A stretch of DNA of 50,182 nt from positions 1-50,182 of IMG/VR virus record IMGVR_UViG_3300028908_000002; one strand, written 5' to 3'. Each line of letters opens with the position of its first letter. The first letter of the stretch is position 1. Origin of the DNA: a virus. Position numbers and translations under genes: made by a program. The notes under the pieces were generated by a model. The model made no database searches, had not been told where the DNA came from, and saw nothing but the letters and a program-made list of their open reading frames with translations. Shown piece by piece: positions 26,221 through 33,256 of the stretch.

Positions 26221-27156
26221 ATGTTACAGGTAAAACATGTAATAAAAGTCTTAAGGGGTTTGGATTTAGAGGTTAAAGTTACTGTTACAAAAGAAGGCTT
26301 TTACAAACTAAGGTTAAATAGCTCAGAATACATAATGAACGATACAGCTGATGTAAGAGATACGATCACCCGCGAGGGCGCGTATCTGATTAGGCTTACC
26401 CTCGATAAGACATCTTTAACCGATGATCAAATCAAGCTATTGGCAGTAGAAGGCGTTGAAGCCGCTTTTGAGGGCTACAAAGTCAAGAAGGTCAAACCCG
26501 TACAATACATTAAAAACGCCGCATTGTGGCTTGATCCCCATAAACATGAATGGGATCATGACATTGAAGTTGCAGTAGCGGCGTTTGACACCCAATTATT
26601 GTGTACATGTTCGCCGTCTGATGATAGCAATTGGACTTACATTAATGAGCGGGTTGAGGATTTTTTAGAAGACCTCTTTTACTGTTCGGCGATACCGGAT
26701 CAATATGCAATATTATCCTATAATGGTAAAGTGCTATTTTTAGCTGATAAAGAGGCTAAAACAGTTACATATAACAATGTGGATTATGTCATTCAAAAGC
26801 CGTTGTCAGAAGATGTTGCTAAGTGGGTGAACGAGAGGATTTTACACCATTTGGTCAAGATTGAGAAATATCTTAAAGTTAAAGAGGTCATTGCGATGAC
26901 CCCGCTATATCCTCTATGGGAAAAGCGATCGACCCTTCTAATCAATACACTTTTACCGTCTAACTATCTTGAAAAGGTAGTAATAGAAGACGGTGATAGG
27001 AATGAAGCTTGTAAGTATCTCATGCAAGAGTACCGCTTAATCGGTGAGAGGTTGAAGAATAGTAAGAGAGAGCTGTATGAGAAGGCTATGCTTACCATAG
27101 CACAAAAGTTCAACGATGATGTTAAATCGTTGAATGCTTATATTGACGGGCTATGA
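26221..27156 (+). CDS. Unrecognised early protein, 311 aa
   Basis: Starts one base after the previous stop with GAGGAG upstream, so the two are co-translated. Mixed alpha/beta fold, Lys/Glu-rich, no transmembrane segment. The C-terminal third is helical (NEACKYLMQEYRLIGERLKN). Phage-specific by appearance; no motif suggests an enzyme. Confidence 0.6.
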   Translation: MLQVKHVIKVLRGLDLEVKVTVTKEGFYKLRLNSSEYIMNDTADVRDTITREGAYLIRLTLDKTSLTDDQIKLLAVEGVEAAFEGYKVKKVKPVQYIKNAALWLDPHKHEWDHDIEVAVAAFDTQLLCTCSPSDDSNWTYINERVEDFLEDLFYCSAIPDQYAILSYNGKVLFLADKEAKTVTYNNVDYVIQKPLSEDVAKWVNERILHHLVKIEKYLKVKEVIAMTPLYPLWEKRSTLLINTLLPSNYLEKVVIEDGDRNEACKYLMQEYRLIGERLKNSKRELYEKAMLTIAQKFNDDVKSLNAYIDGL

Positions 27157-27177
27157 GAGGCTTTTTAGGGTACTATT

Positions 27178-27233
27178 ATATAGGAAGGGTTACAGAGTAA
27201 CCGTTTCTATATGGCTATACTACTTTGTAGTAT
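27178..27233 (+). other. Two consecutive hairpins between early genes
   Basis: A 16-base-arm hairpin (27178-27193 with 27197-27212, two mismatches, core GGTTAC-AGA-GTAACC) is followed by ATACTAC-TTT-GTAGTAT (27217-27233). Likely transcript-processing or attenuation structures. Confidence 0.55.
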
Positions 27234-27291
27234 GGCTACTTTGTAGTATTCTTTAAAGGTCTTAGACCTAATTTTAAACAAAGGATCGACT

Positions 27292-27523
27292 ATGAATGAG
27301 AAAAGTAAAGAGCGATATAAAAAGCTTGAAATTCTAATGCAATGTCGATCTATTCCAGAGCTGTGATAGAGAGGCTTTATATATACAAAAAAGCTTTACT
27401 AAAGCTTTTGCAGTAGAGGGGCAACCCATTACTATAAGAAAGAGTCTTAAAGAGGCGGAGATCGAAAAGGTTAAAAGCCTGATAAATAAAGAGAGAAGGG
27501 ATTTAGCATGTACATTCCAATAG
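27292..27523 (+). pseudogene. Small early gene apparently split by a frameshift
   Basis: ATG 27292 after ACAAAGGATCGACT gives a 24-residue peptide (MNEKSKERYKKLEILMQCRS...) that stops at 27366. The +1 frame is open from 27338 to 27523, with protein-like helical content (KSLKEAEIEKVKSLINKERR). A +1 shift near 27338 would fuse them into a protein of about 75 residues whose end overlaps the next start by 16 bases. Options are decay, a base-call error or programmed shifting; there is no obvious slippery run at the junction. Confidence 0.4.
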
Positions 27524-27741
27524 GTATACTAATTTTGTTGTTACTTTTTATACCCGGATTTTTTGAGTTGGCATTGCTATTGGCAGGTTTAGCCGTAGTA
27601 GGCGCTATTGTAGTAGCGATCGGTGGAACTGTTTTAGGTTTCATCGTTAGCTATGGGATAGTTAAAGTAGTGGCGGTCATCGCCGTTGTAGGTACATTTA
27701 TATATGTATCTGTAACAGACTTAAAATCCCCGCCTACTTAA
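27508..27741 (+). CDS. Small hydrophobic membrane protein, 77 aa
   Basis: Nearly all hydrophobic, with about three transmembrane segments (residues 3-20, 21-48, 50-68) and a short polar tail. An early-expressed inner-membrane protein of unknown role; superinfection exclusion or host-envelope modification are possibilities only. Its stop codon lies in the loop of a hairpin (27719-27754). Confidence 0.55.
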   Translation: MYIPIGILILLLLFIPGFFELALLLAGLAVVGAIVVAIGGTVLGFIVSYGIVKVVAVIAVVGTFIYVSVTDLKSPPT

Positions 27742-27754
27742 GGGGATTTTAAGT
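27719..27754. terminator. Hairpin at the end of the membrane protein gene
   Basis: Arms ACTTAAAATCCCC and GGGGATTTTAAGT (13 bp, perfect), loop of ten including the stop codon. The T-rich ends would work as a terminator in either direction. Confidence 0.55.
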
Positions 27755-27756
27755 TA

Positions 27757-27762
27757 TATAAT
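27757..27762 (+). promoter_or_regulatory. TATAAT box upstream of the 250-aa protein
   Basis: TATAAT directly after the preceding terminator hairpin, 95 bases before the next gene; transcription would start in front of the leader hairpin at 27784. Confidence 0.5.
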
Positions 27763-27783
27763 GGTACAATACACACATTGAAG

Positions 27784-27828
27784 CCTTTAAAGAGTGTCAT
27801 AGTCTGTAACACTCTTTAAAGGTTTTAT
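27784..27828 (+). terminator. Leader hairpin with T-run (terminator/attenuator)
   Basis: CCTTTAAAGAGTGT and ACACTCTTTAAAGG form a perfect 14-bp stem with an 11-base loop, followed by TTTTAT. It sits between a TATAAT box and the gene, so it may attenuate that transcript. Confidence 0.6.
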
Positions 27829-27857
27829 ACCTAAAATTTTACAAAAAGGATTTTATT

Positions 27858-28610
27858 ATGAACGGATTTCAAGGTTTTAACGGATTTGGAGCGCCACAAC
27901 CAACAATGGCGACAGAGACTCAACCTATGCCAATGCCAATGGATCAACCAATGGCGACAGAAACTCAACCAGCGCCGATGACAACAACTACAACAGGAAC
28001 AGAGAGTAAAAGAGCTAAAAGGTTGTCAAAAACTGCAATATGGAAGTTAATCAGTGAAACACAAAGTTATCAGAATGGATCAATTCCGGCTGATGTTCTG
28101 GCTGTCCTAAAAGCTCATATCGAACCGAAGTCAGGAGGATTTGAGAAGACGGAGATCGATCCTAATCACTTTGTGTGGGATTTGAACGGTGCGGAGATCG
28201 CAAGAGTCGATCACATTTTGGGAGTCTTTTTCCTAAGTTCTGATTTTAGTAAGGGCATGACCCGCACTAAGACCACTCATAATTACATCTCTCAATTTGT
28301 AAAAGAGAGGGATACAGAGCTTAGGAATAAGCAAATGGAGTTAGTAGCCGCTACATCGGAGGCTCTAAACCGCCAAGATATTCAAACGGCTATGAACTTA
28401 CAAAATGAGATCCAGAGTCTCATAGAGGAATTAAACGCACCGTCTAAAGTGAAAAGAGAGAGAGCGACAGAGGTTTTAACCGAAAAAGCAAAAAGCGGAG
28501 TACTTGCAACAGAAGCCCCGCAACTATATACCAATAGTTTAGGGGTAAATAAGCAAGAAGTTATCACAAGACTCCAAGAGGCGGGTTACACTCCCGATCC
28601 CTCTAAGTAG
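27858..28610 (+). CDS. Unrecognised early protein with Met/Pro/Thr-rich N-terminus, 250 aa
   Basis: Residues 1-55 are low complexity with two copies of PMATETQP. Residues 60-170 look folded (AIWKLISETQSYQNGSIPAD, FEKTEIDPNHFVWDLNG), and the rest is helical. ACAAAAAGGATTTTATT precedes the start. The N-terminal composition resembles that of the protein at 32359, hinting at a related role in replication or nucleoprotein assembly; not proven. Confidence 0.6.
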   Translation: MNGFQGFNGFGAPQPTMATETQPMPMPMDQPMATETQPAPMTTTTTGTESKRAKRLSKTAIWKLISETQSYQNGSIPADVLAVLKAHIEPKSGGFEKTEIDPNHFVWDLNGAEIARVDHILGVFFLSSDFSKGMTRTKTTHNYISQFVKERDTELRNKQMELVAATSEALNRQDIQTAMNLQNEIQSLIEELNAPSKVKRERATEVLTEKAKSGVLATEAPQLYTNSLGVNKQEVITRLQEAGYTPDPSK

Positions 28611-28638
28611 TCTCTCAAAGGGTTAAGGCTTTACTGCC

Positions 28639-28751
28639 TTGATCCTTTTGTTATAGTGTAGCAAATTAAGCGTAATTTTACGGCACTATTGTAAGTTTTC
28701 GCCTCCTTTACTTACAATGGTGCATAGACTACACTATAACAAAAGGATCAA
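28639..28751. repeat. Long inverted repeat, 23-bp perfect arms, with inner stem
   Basis: 28639-28661 is the exact reverse complement of 28729-28751. Inside, CACTATTGTAAGT (28684-28696) pairs with ACTTACAATGGTG (28710-28722) with one mismatch. The right arm contains AAAAGGATCAA, the phage's recurrent ribosome-site sequence, and the left arm begins inside a terminator-like GGC/GCC hairpin. Confidence 0.8.
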
Positions 28752-28766
28752 TAAAAAGGGGTAAAT

Positions 28767-29051
28767 ATGACGCTTGAATTTATGAGAGTATTCAAGGAGT
28801 ACCAAGATCAGATCGATCGTGATCTGATTTTGTGTACTCCTAAGGCTATAAAAGAGGTAAATAAGGAGCTTACGGAGTATTATATAAAAGCCGTAAGCTC
28901 CAAGAGTGTAGCGGTTTTGTATAAAAGTTTGGTAGCGGAATACAAAAAGTATTACGCTAACAACAAATACTGTACAGAAGTACCCTTCGAGGTATTGCAG
29001 CATGAGACATTAGCGCATAAAGTGCTATTGTCCTTACATAGTGGGATTTGA
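28767..29051 (+). CDS. Unrecognised small early protein, 94 aa
   Basis: Soluble helical protein (RVFKEYQDQIDRDLILCTPK, AEYKKYYANNKYCTE), Lys/Tyr-rich. AAAAGGGG seven bases upstream sets the start, just outside the long inverted repeat, which may control it. Last gene of the early block before a convergent gene. Confidence 0.55.
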   Translation: MTLEFMRVFKEYQDQIDRDLILCTPKAIKEVNKELTEYYIKAVSSKSVAVLYKSLVAEYKKYYANNKYCTEVPFEVLQHETLAHKVLLSLHSGI

Positions 29052-29058
29052 TCCCACT
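29040..29058. terminator. Hairpin over the stop of the 94-aa gene
   Basis: AGTGGGAT-TTG-ATCCCACT, perfect 8 bp, overlapping the stop codon at 29049-29051. No strong T-run follows. Confidence 0.4.
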
Positions 29059-29061
29059 CTC

Positions 29062-29118
29062 CAATTCTACAATCACATATCAATTCTAATCTCACATATC
29101 AGTCCTAATCTCACACAT
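29062..29118. repeat. Three tandem 19-bp repeats
   Basis: Units CAATTCTACAATCACATAT, CAATTCTAATCTCACATAT and CAGTCCTAATCTCACACAT lie end to end, followed by CAAT. They lie in the 345-bp convergent intergenic region (29052-29396), which otherwise holds A+T-rich DNA and no gene. Confidence 0.85.
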
Positions 29119-29383
29119 CAATCAATTTACACTGTTTTAATTCTATAATGATAACGATTATTACAATCAACCCAAAGCCCTATTTTAACCTATTTAACTC
29201 TTACAGTTTGAAAAGAAGGCTTTTAAGAGGGGCAAAGCTTAACTAAAAATAGATCATCTCTTAAAATGGCTCTCACGCAATATAAAAATTAAAATAGTTT
29301 AATTTTAGTTGTAAAAGCTTTGAGAATGGATTTTAAGAGATTTTAATTGTATTGTAGTATGGTAATATAAAAGAGAGTATAGC

Positions 29384-29418
29384 GTACGATAGCGGCTTAT
29401 TTAACCGCTTTATCGTAC
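29384..29418. terminator. Terminator-like hairpin at the end of the primase-helicase gene
   Basis: GTACGATAGCGG (29384-29395) pairs with CCGCTTTATCGTAC (29405-29418) with a two-base bulge. On the minus strand it is followed, after about ten bases, by CTCTCTTTTATATT, so it probably ends minus-strand transcription. Confidence 0.6.
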
Positions 29419-32096
29419 ATTTCAAGGCATTGTGTGAGACATCCGATCAAAGTCTTGTGCATATTTAGCTTTGTAGCCCGATCTATTGCATCGACTAAAT
29501 GTTTCCTATCTCTTATGATCAGCGTGGACGGTATCCGTCGGACTACTCCGTCCACTTTGTACAGTGTAACAGGCACGGGGATAAGCCCGTATTTAACAGC
29601 CCTCGTCTTGCTTGATAGCGTGTCGATCACATCTCCGACCGCTATATTCTCATCTAAAGCCTCTTTAAATAAGGCTTTTAACTTTCTCCTACTACACAAA
29701 TTCACACCGGCGGCATCTAATATGGTACGCAACTCCGTCCACTCTCTCCATTTCCAAGTGTGAGTAGTCTGATCCATGTTCAATTTCTTCATGATCCAGT
29801 CTGCCACATGATCCACATCGTCTGCAAGGTCTGCCCTCTCAATCTCTTCAAGCTCTGCCACTTGCTGTGGCGTAACCACTTTGGAGGCGTACTTCTGCAT
29901 GTTATTGTCTGCCCACTTAGAAGCCTCGACGGGGTTTAATTTAGCCCACTTAAGAATGTTAACGATGTAAGTTCCGATAGCGTGTGTAACAACCTTCATA
30001 ACGGTAGCCGTGTCATACTTCTCTATCAAGCCCGTCTCATTGAAGGGATTTATACCACTGCTATCAAATAGCATTATTCTACTCTGCATCTGCGGTTCAA
30101 GGCTATCATACAGAGACGTAGCGTTAGCACCGAACAATATAAATGCACCGGTACGCAATGATACAGTGCCTTTATGCTTAGGGCTTATGTCTGTATGTGT
30201 ACCTTGAAAGGCTGCCTTTAAAGCGTTCAAGGCTTGACCTTGACCCTTGAAGCTATGGGACGAAATCTCATCGAACATGAGACAAAGCCTTGACACTACA
30301 TCCCTATAATCTACTGCCGACCTTGTGTCTTTAACGAGTTCCGTTAAGTCTATGCCCTTCTTATTGGTAAGGTTAAGCGTACGAAACACATTTATCAATG
30401 CTGACTTACCCGCACCCGATGGCGCTTCTACTAACAAGGCTTTAGGTCTGTTGAATGGTGTGAGCCACATCGTTAAACTAAACTCTGCAATCAACAATGG
30501 TAAGTCTTTCCAGTGTTTCATATAGGTCTGTACAATGTCATCGTACGCCTCTTTTGTTACACCGGTCAAATCCTTAATCATACGCAAATCAAAGGCTTGA
30601 CGCACATTAACCACCGTCTTACCCTGCTCGGATACACTGAACATAGTTGTATCACGGGGAGCTAAGAGGGCTAACTCTATTTCCTCGTCTGCAATGACGG
30701 CAACACTATTGGATGCTATCACTTTTAATATAGTGTCTGTCAGCGTGATCTGATCCAACAACTGAGGCTTTTCACCCTCTTCCGTTGATCGTAGGACTTT
30801 CTTATTGTAGTCCTTGATCATCTTTGCCATGTCAGGCTTGAAGAGGAAGCGGCGCCAATACTTGTACATATAAAGCTCAAGTGTACCGTCTTGCACACGA
30901 ACCCTATTTGCACCCGTAAGTGTGCCATCGTATCTCAGACCTCTTAAGTATATGTTACCCCTACTATCCACTTGTGTAGCGAGGATTAACCACAGTAGCG
31001 TATTGTAGTCTATGTATTGCATAAACGACACGGGGTGAGGGTACAGCTTATCCACCCTTAAACAGATCAGATGTACCACTTCAGCGAGGAGTTTCTCCCC
31101 GTGTTCACGATACATGTCTTGCAAAGCCTCTAACGGTGGTGGTAAGGCTATACGATGACCTGCATCTCCAAACTGTGTTACGCAAGTATTACCACCACAA
31201 TAGTAGCGCAACAAGCCATCGCCTTGTTTGACTACCCAAGCGTAGCGGGGATTGTTAGGATCGCTGTGCTTATCTGCATTGTGCAAACATCGCACATTGA
31301 CTTTCGAGGTAGGCTCTACACCGTTTATAGCTGGTGTGAGCCACCTATCTAAATCCCCTATTAGCATAGTCTTGCCTACTAAGTGGTTGAGGGATTGATC
31401 ATCTACCGCTGTTATTGTTACTTCTGTATCACACCTTACTTCCGGTGTATCAGCGTGTGATACTAAAGCCTCCTTAAACTCCTTCTGCTCCGTTTTATTG
31501 TAGTGTTCTGCTACGAGTGTAGCCCCGTATTGCACATAATACACCTGATCCTTCATGCCTAAGAAAGAGGCTTTCTCTTTATTGTACGCTTCAAGATCAC
31601 CTGTTACCAATGTAGGGGCAAACAAGCGTGTTACATCTTTGCATGACTCATCAGCTGTCAATCCGAATTCAGCGTTTATGCTTGACCATACAGTCTTGTA
31701 ATTATGTACTGTTAAGCCTACTATAGGTAACACAAGTCTGACTCTTATGTCAGATGTTCTGCCGTAATTCTGTGTGGGGATTAAGACATAGCTGTATCCT
31801 TGTAACGCTTCAGCTATGTTATTCAAGCGATCGATAGTGGCAGTGTCGATATCAAAGGCGATCATATTGCCTACACCTATGAGGTGCTTCTTGTGCCTAT
31901 GACCTCTATCGTATATGCCCATTGATGAAGCGTACCACAACATATGCTGTGCCACCTCTTCTAATGTCGGTAAGGATAGTTGTGTGAAGCCGAAGGTTGT
32001 AGCTTTACCGTAGTCGAGCTTTTGATCCTCCGTTAGTAGTGTGTCGGGTTTAGCGTGTTTAAGTTGCATACTACAACTTATAGTATAATTGTTCAT
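29397..32096 (-). CDS. Primase-helicase (AEP-type primase plus SF3-like helicase), 899 aa
   Basis: Probable replicative initiator. N-terminal archaeo-eukaryotic primase signals: MIAFDID (about 76-82), RVRLVLPI, and DESCKDVTRLFAPTLV. A zinc-binding element (CLHNADKHSD ... YYCGGNTC) spans residues 267-304. The C-terminal ATPase has Walker A EAPSGAGKSAL (about 556), Walker B LCLMFDEIS (about 604) and sensor AFILFGANATS (about 650). It is alone on the minus strand within a plus-strand block, with its own promoter. TTTATAGAAT and AAGGTGGAA precede ATG 32096. Domain roles are from motif recognition. Confidence 0.75.
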   Translation of the reverse strand: MNNYTISCSMQLKHAKPDTLLTEDQKLDYGKATTFGFTQLSLPTLEEVAQHMLWYASSMGIYDRGHRHKKHLIGVGNMIAFDIDTATIDRLNNIAEALQGYSYVLIPTQNYGRTSDIRVRLVLPIVGLTVHNYKTVWSSINAEFGLTADESCKDVTRLFAPTLVTGDLEAYNKEKASFLGMKDQVYYVQYGATLVAEHYNKTEQKEFKEALVSHADTPEVRCDTEVTITAVDDQSLNHLVGKTMLIGDLDRWLTPAINGVEPTSKVNVRCLHNADKHSDPNNPRYAWVVKQGDGLLRYYCGGNTCVTQFGDAGHRIALPPPLEALQDMYREHGEKLLAEVVHLICLRVDKLYPHPVSFMQYIDYNTLLWLILATQVDSRGNIYLRGLRYDGTLTGANRVRVQDGTLELYMYKYWRRFLFKPDMAKMIKDYNKKVLRSTEEGEKPQLLDQITLTDTILKVIASNSVAVIADEEIELALLAPRDTTMFSVSEQGKTVVNVRQAFDLRMIKDLTGVTKEAYDDIVQTYMKHWKDLPLLIAEFSLTMWLTPFNRPKALLVEAPSGAGKSALINVFRTLNLTNKKGIDLTELVKDTRSAVDYRDVVSRLCLMFDEISSHSFKGQGQALNALKAAFQGTHTDISPKHKGTVSLRTGAFILFGANATSLYDSLEPQMQSRIMLFDSSGINPFNETGLIEKYDTATVMKVVTHAIGTYIVNILKWAKLNPVEASKWADNNMQKYASKVVTPQQVAELEEIERADLADDVDHVADWIMKKLNMDQTTHTWKWREWTELRTILDAAGVNLCSRRKLKALFKEALDENIAVGDVIDTLSSKTRAVKYGLIPVPVTLYKVDGVVRRIPSTLIIRDRKHLVDAIDRATKLNMHKTLIGCLTQCLEMYDKAVK

Positions 32097-32125
32097 TTTC
32101 CACCTTTATAGAATTTGCTTTTGAT

Positions 32126-32154
32126 AGTTTAGCAAAATTTAAAATTTTTGTCAA
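32126..32154 (-). promoter_or_regulatory. Promoter for the primase-helicase, TTGACA-N17-TAAACT
   Basis: On the minus strand TTGACA (32154-32149) and TAAACT (32131-32126) are 17 bp apart, about 30 bases before the start of 899-aa gene. Confidence 0.6.
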
Positions 32155-32304
32155 GGGGCTTTGGGTTAAAAGTCCTATTTTAATGGTAAAAGTAAGGGTT
32201 AAATCTCTTTTATGTAAAAACATTTATATATAAGGGGCTGTTTTGGTGCTGATATTTATTTTTGTATCGGGGATATTTTAAGCGTTTTATAAGAATTGTT
32301 TGGC

Positions 32305-32310
32305 TATAAT
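32305..32310 (+). promoter_or_regulatory. TATAAT box for the replication block
   Basis: GGCTATAAT with T-tracts at about 11-bp steps upstream (TATTTATTTTTG, GGATATTTT, GTTTTAT). Divergent from the primase-helicase promoter. Confidence 0.55.
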
Positions 32311-32358
32311 TTCTTTAACAGTTTGTTTAAAACTGAAATTAAAACAAAAGGATCGAAT

Positions 32359-33201
32359 ATGACACAGACTATGCCACAGGGCGGTATGCCACAAGGTATG
32401 CCACAAGGCAATATCCCACAGGCAGCATGGCAACCACCTGCCGCAGCATGGGGTAAGCCTATACAGGATACATCAGCTGGTACACTGTTCCCTAAACTAC
32501 CGGACGGTACAGATTTGAAGAGTTGGGGTAATGCCCCTATTGGGTTTATACAAGGCTTTGTACCGATTAAGGTTATACAGATGCACGGTACAAACGGTGC
32601 ATTTACAAGAATAGCCGGTTTCGGTTTCAATTACTATTGTGCGTCAGAGGCTGATATAGTCAATAGCATTGAATGGGGGTCAGTCGATACGCCTACCACT
32701 GTAGCCAGTGCGTGGGACGAGGGTAATATAAATCCCCTTGATGTAGTTGGCATCGTTAAGATCGCCTCTAAAGGTGATCCGAAACCCGACGGTGGCAGAT
32801 ACTCCTATCACCATGTAAGCGTAGGCATGGGTGATTGGGGTGAGCATACTGCACAGGTAAAGGAGATAGTGTTGAGAGAGGTAAACGCTAAGATGAAGGC
32901 TTTAGGTATGACAGTACCGCCTAAAGTTTATGCAGGTGATAGAACAGGTATGCCGATGACACAGATAGGTGGTACACAAGCACCTGCACATACTAATACA
33001 CAGGCTATGCCAACAGGTAATGCACAACCTGCACAAGCACCTACGGGTAACGCACAAGCACCTATGGGCAATGCACAAGCACCTATGGGCAATGCACCTG
33101 CACAAGCACCTGCACAAGCACCTACGGGCAATGCACCTGCAGGTAATACCCCTGCACCAACAGGCGGATTTCCCACATTCGGTGGCGGTTTCCCACAATA
33201 A
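32359..33201 (+). CDS. Proline/alanine-rich protein, possible ssDNA-binding protein, 280 aa
   Basis: ATG 32359 follows ACAAAAGGATCGAAT. N-terminal repeats of MPQG (residues 5-25), a folded core of about 150 residues (WGNAPIGFIQGFVPIKVIQM, GGRYSYHHVSVGMGDWGEHT), then a 90-residue Ala/Pro/Gly/Asn tail with GNAQAP repeats ending FPTFGGGFPQ. Position directly before the DNA polymerase and the disordered tail suggest a DNA-binding protein. The usual acidic SSB tip is missing, so this is tentative. Confidence 0.4.
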   Translation: MTQTMPQGGMPQGMPQGNIPQAAWQPPAAAWGKPIQDTSAGTLFPKLPDGTDLKSWGNAPIGFIQGFVPIKVIQMHGTNGAFTRIAGFGFNYYCASEADIVNSIEWGSVDTPTTVASAWDEGNINPLDVVGIVKIASKGDPKPDGGRYSYHHVSVGMGDWGEHTAQVKEIVLREVNAKMKALGMTVPPKVYAGDRTGMPMTQIGGTQAPAHTNTQAMPTGNAQPAQAPTGNAQAPMGNAQAPMGNAPAQAPAQAPTGNAPAGNTPAPTGGFPTFGGGFPQ

Positions 33202-33208
33202 TTTAACA

Positions 33209-33228
33209 GCCTCTACTGCGGTAGGGGC
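33209..33228 (+). other. Intergenic hairpin before the polymerase gene
   Basis: GCCTCTAC-TGCG-GTAGGGGC forms an 8-bp stem with one wobble pair, without a T-run. It is in the 55-base gap between the two genes and may set the ratio of their expression. Confidence 0.45.
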
Positions 33229-33256
33229 GATTAAGTTATACATAAAGGACGGTAGT

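Noticed and set aside
32969-33256. Upstream extension of the DNA polymerase frame
   Set aside because: Its His/Leu-rich sequence is the out-of-frame shadow of the GNAQAP repeats of the preceding gene; the exonuclease domain begins properly at 33257.
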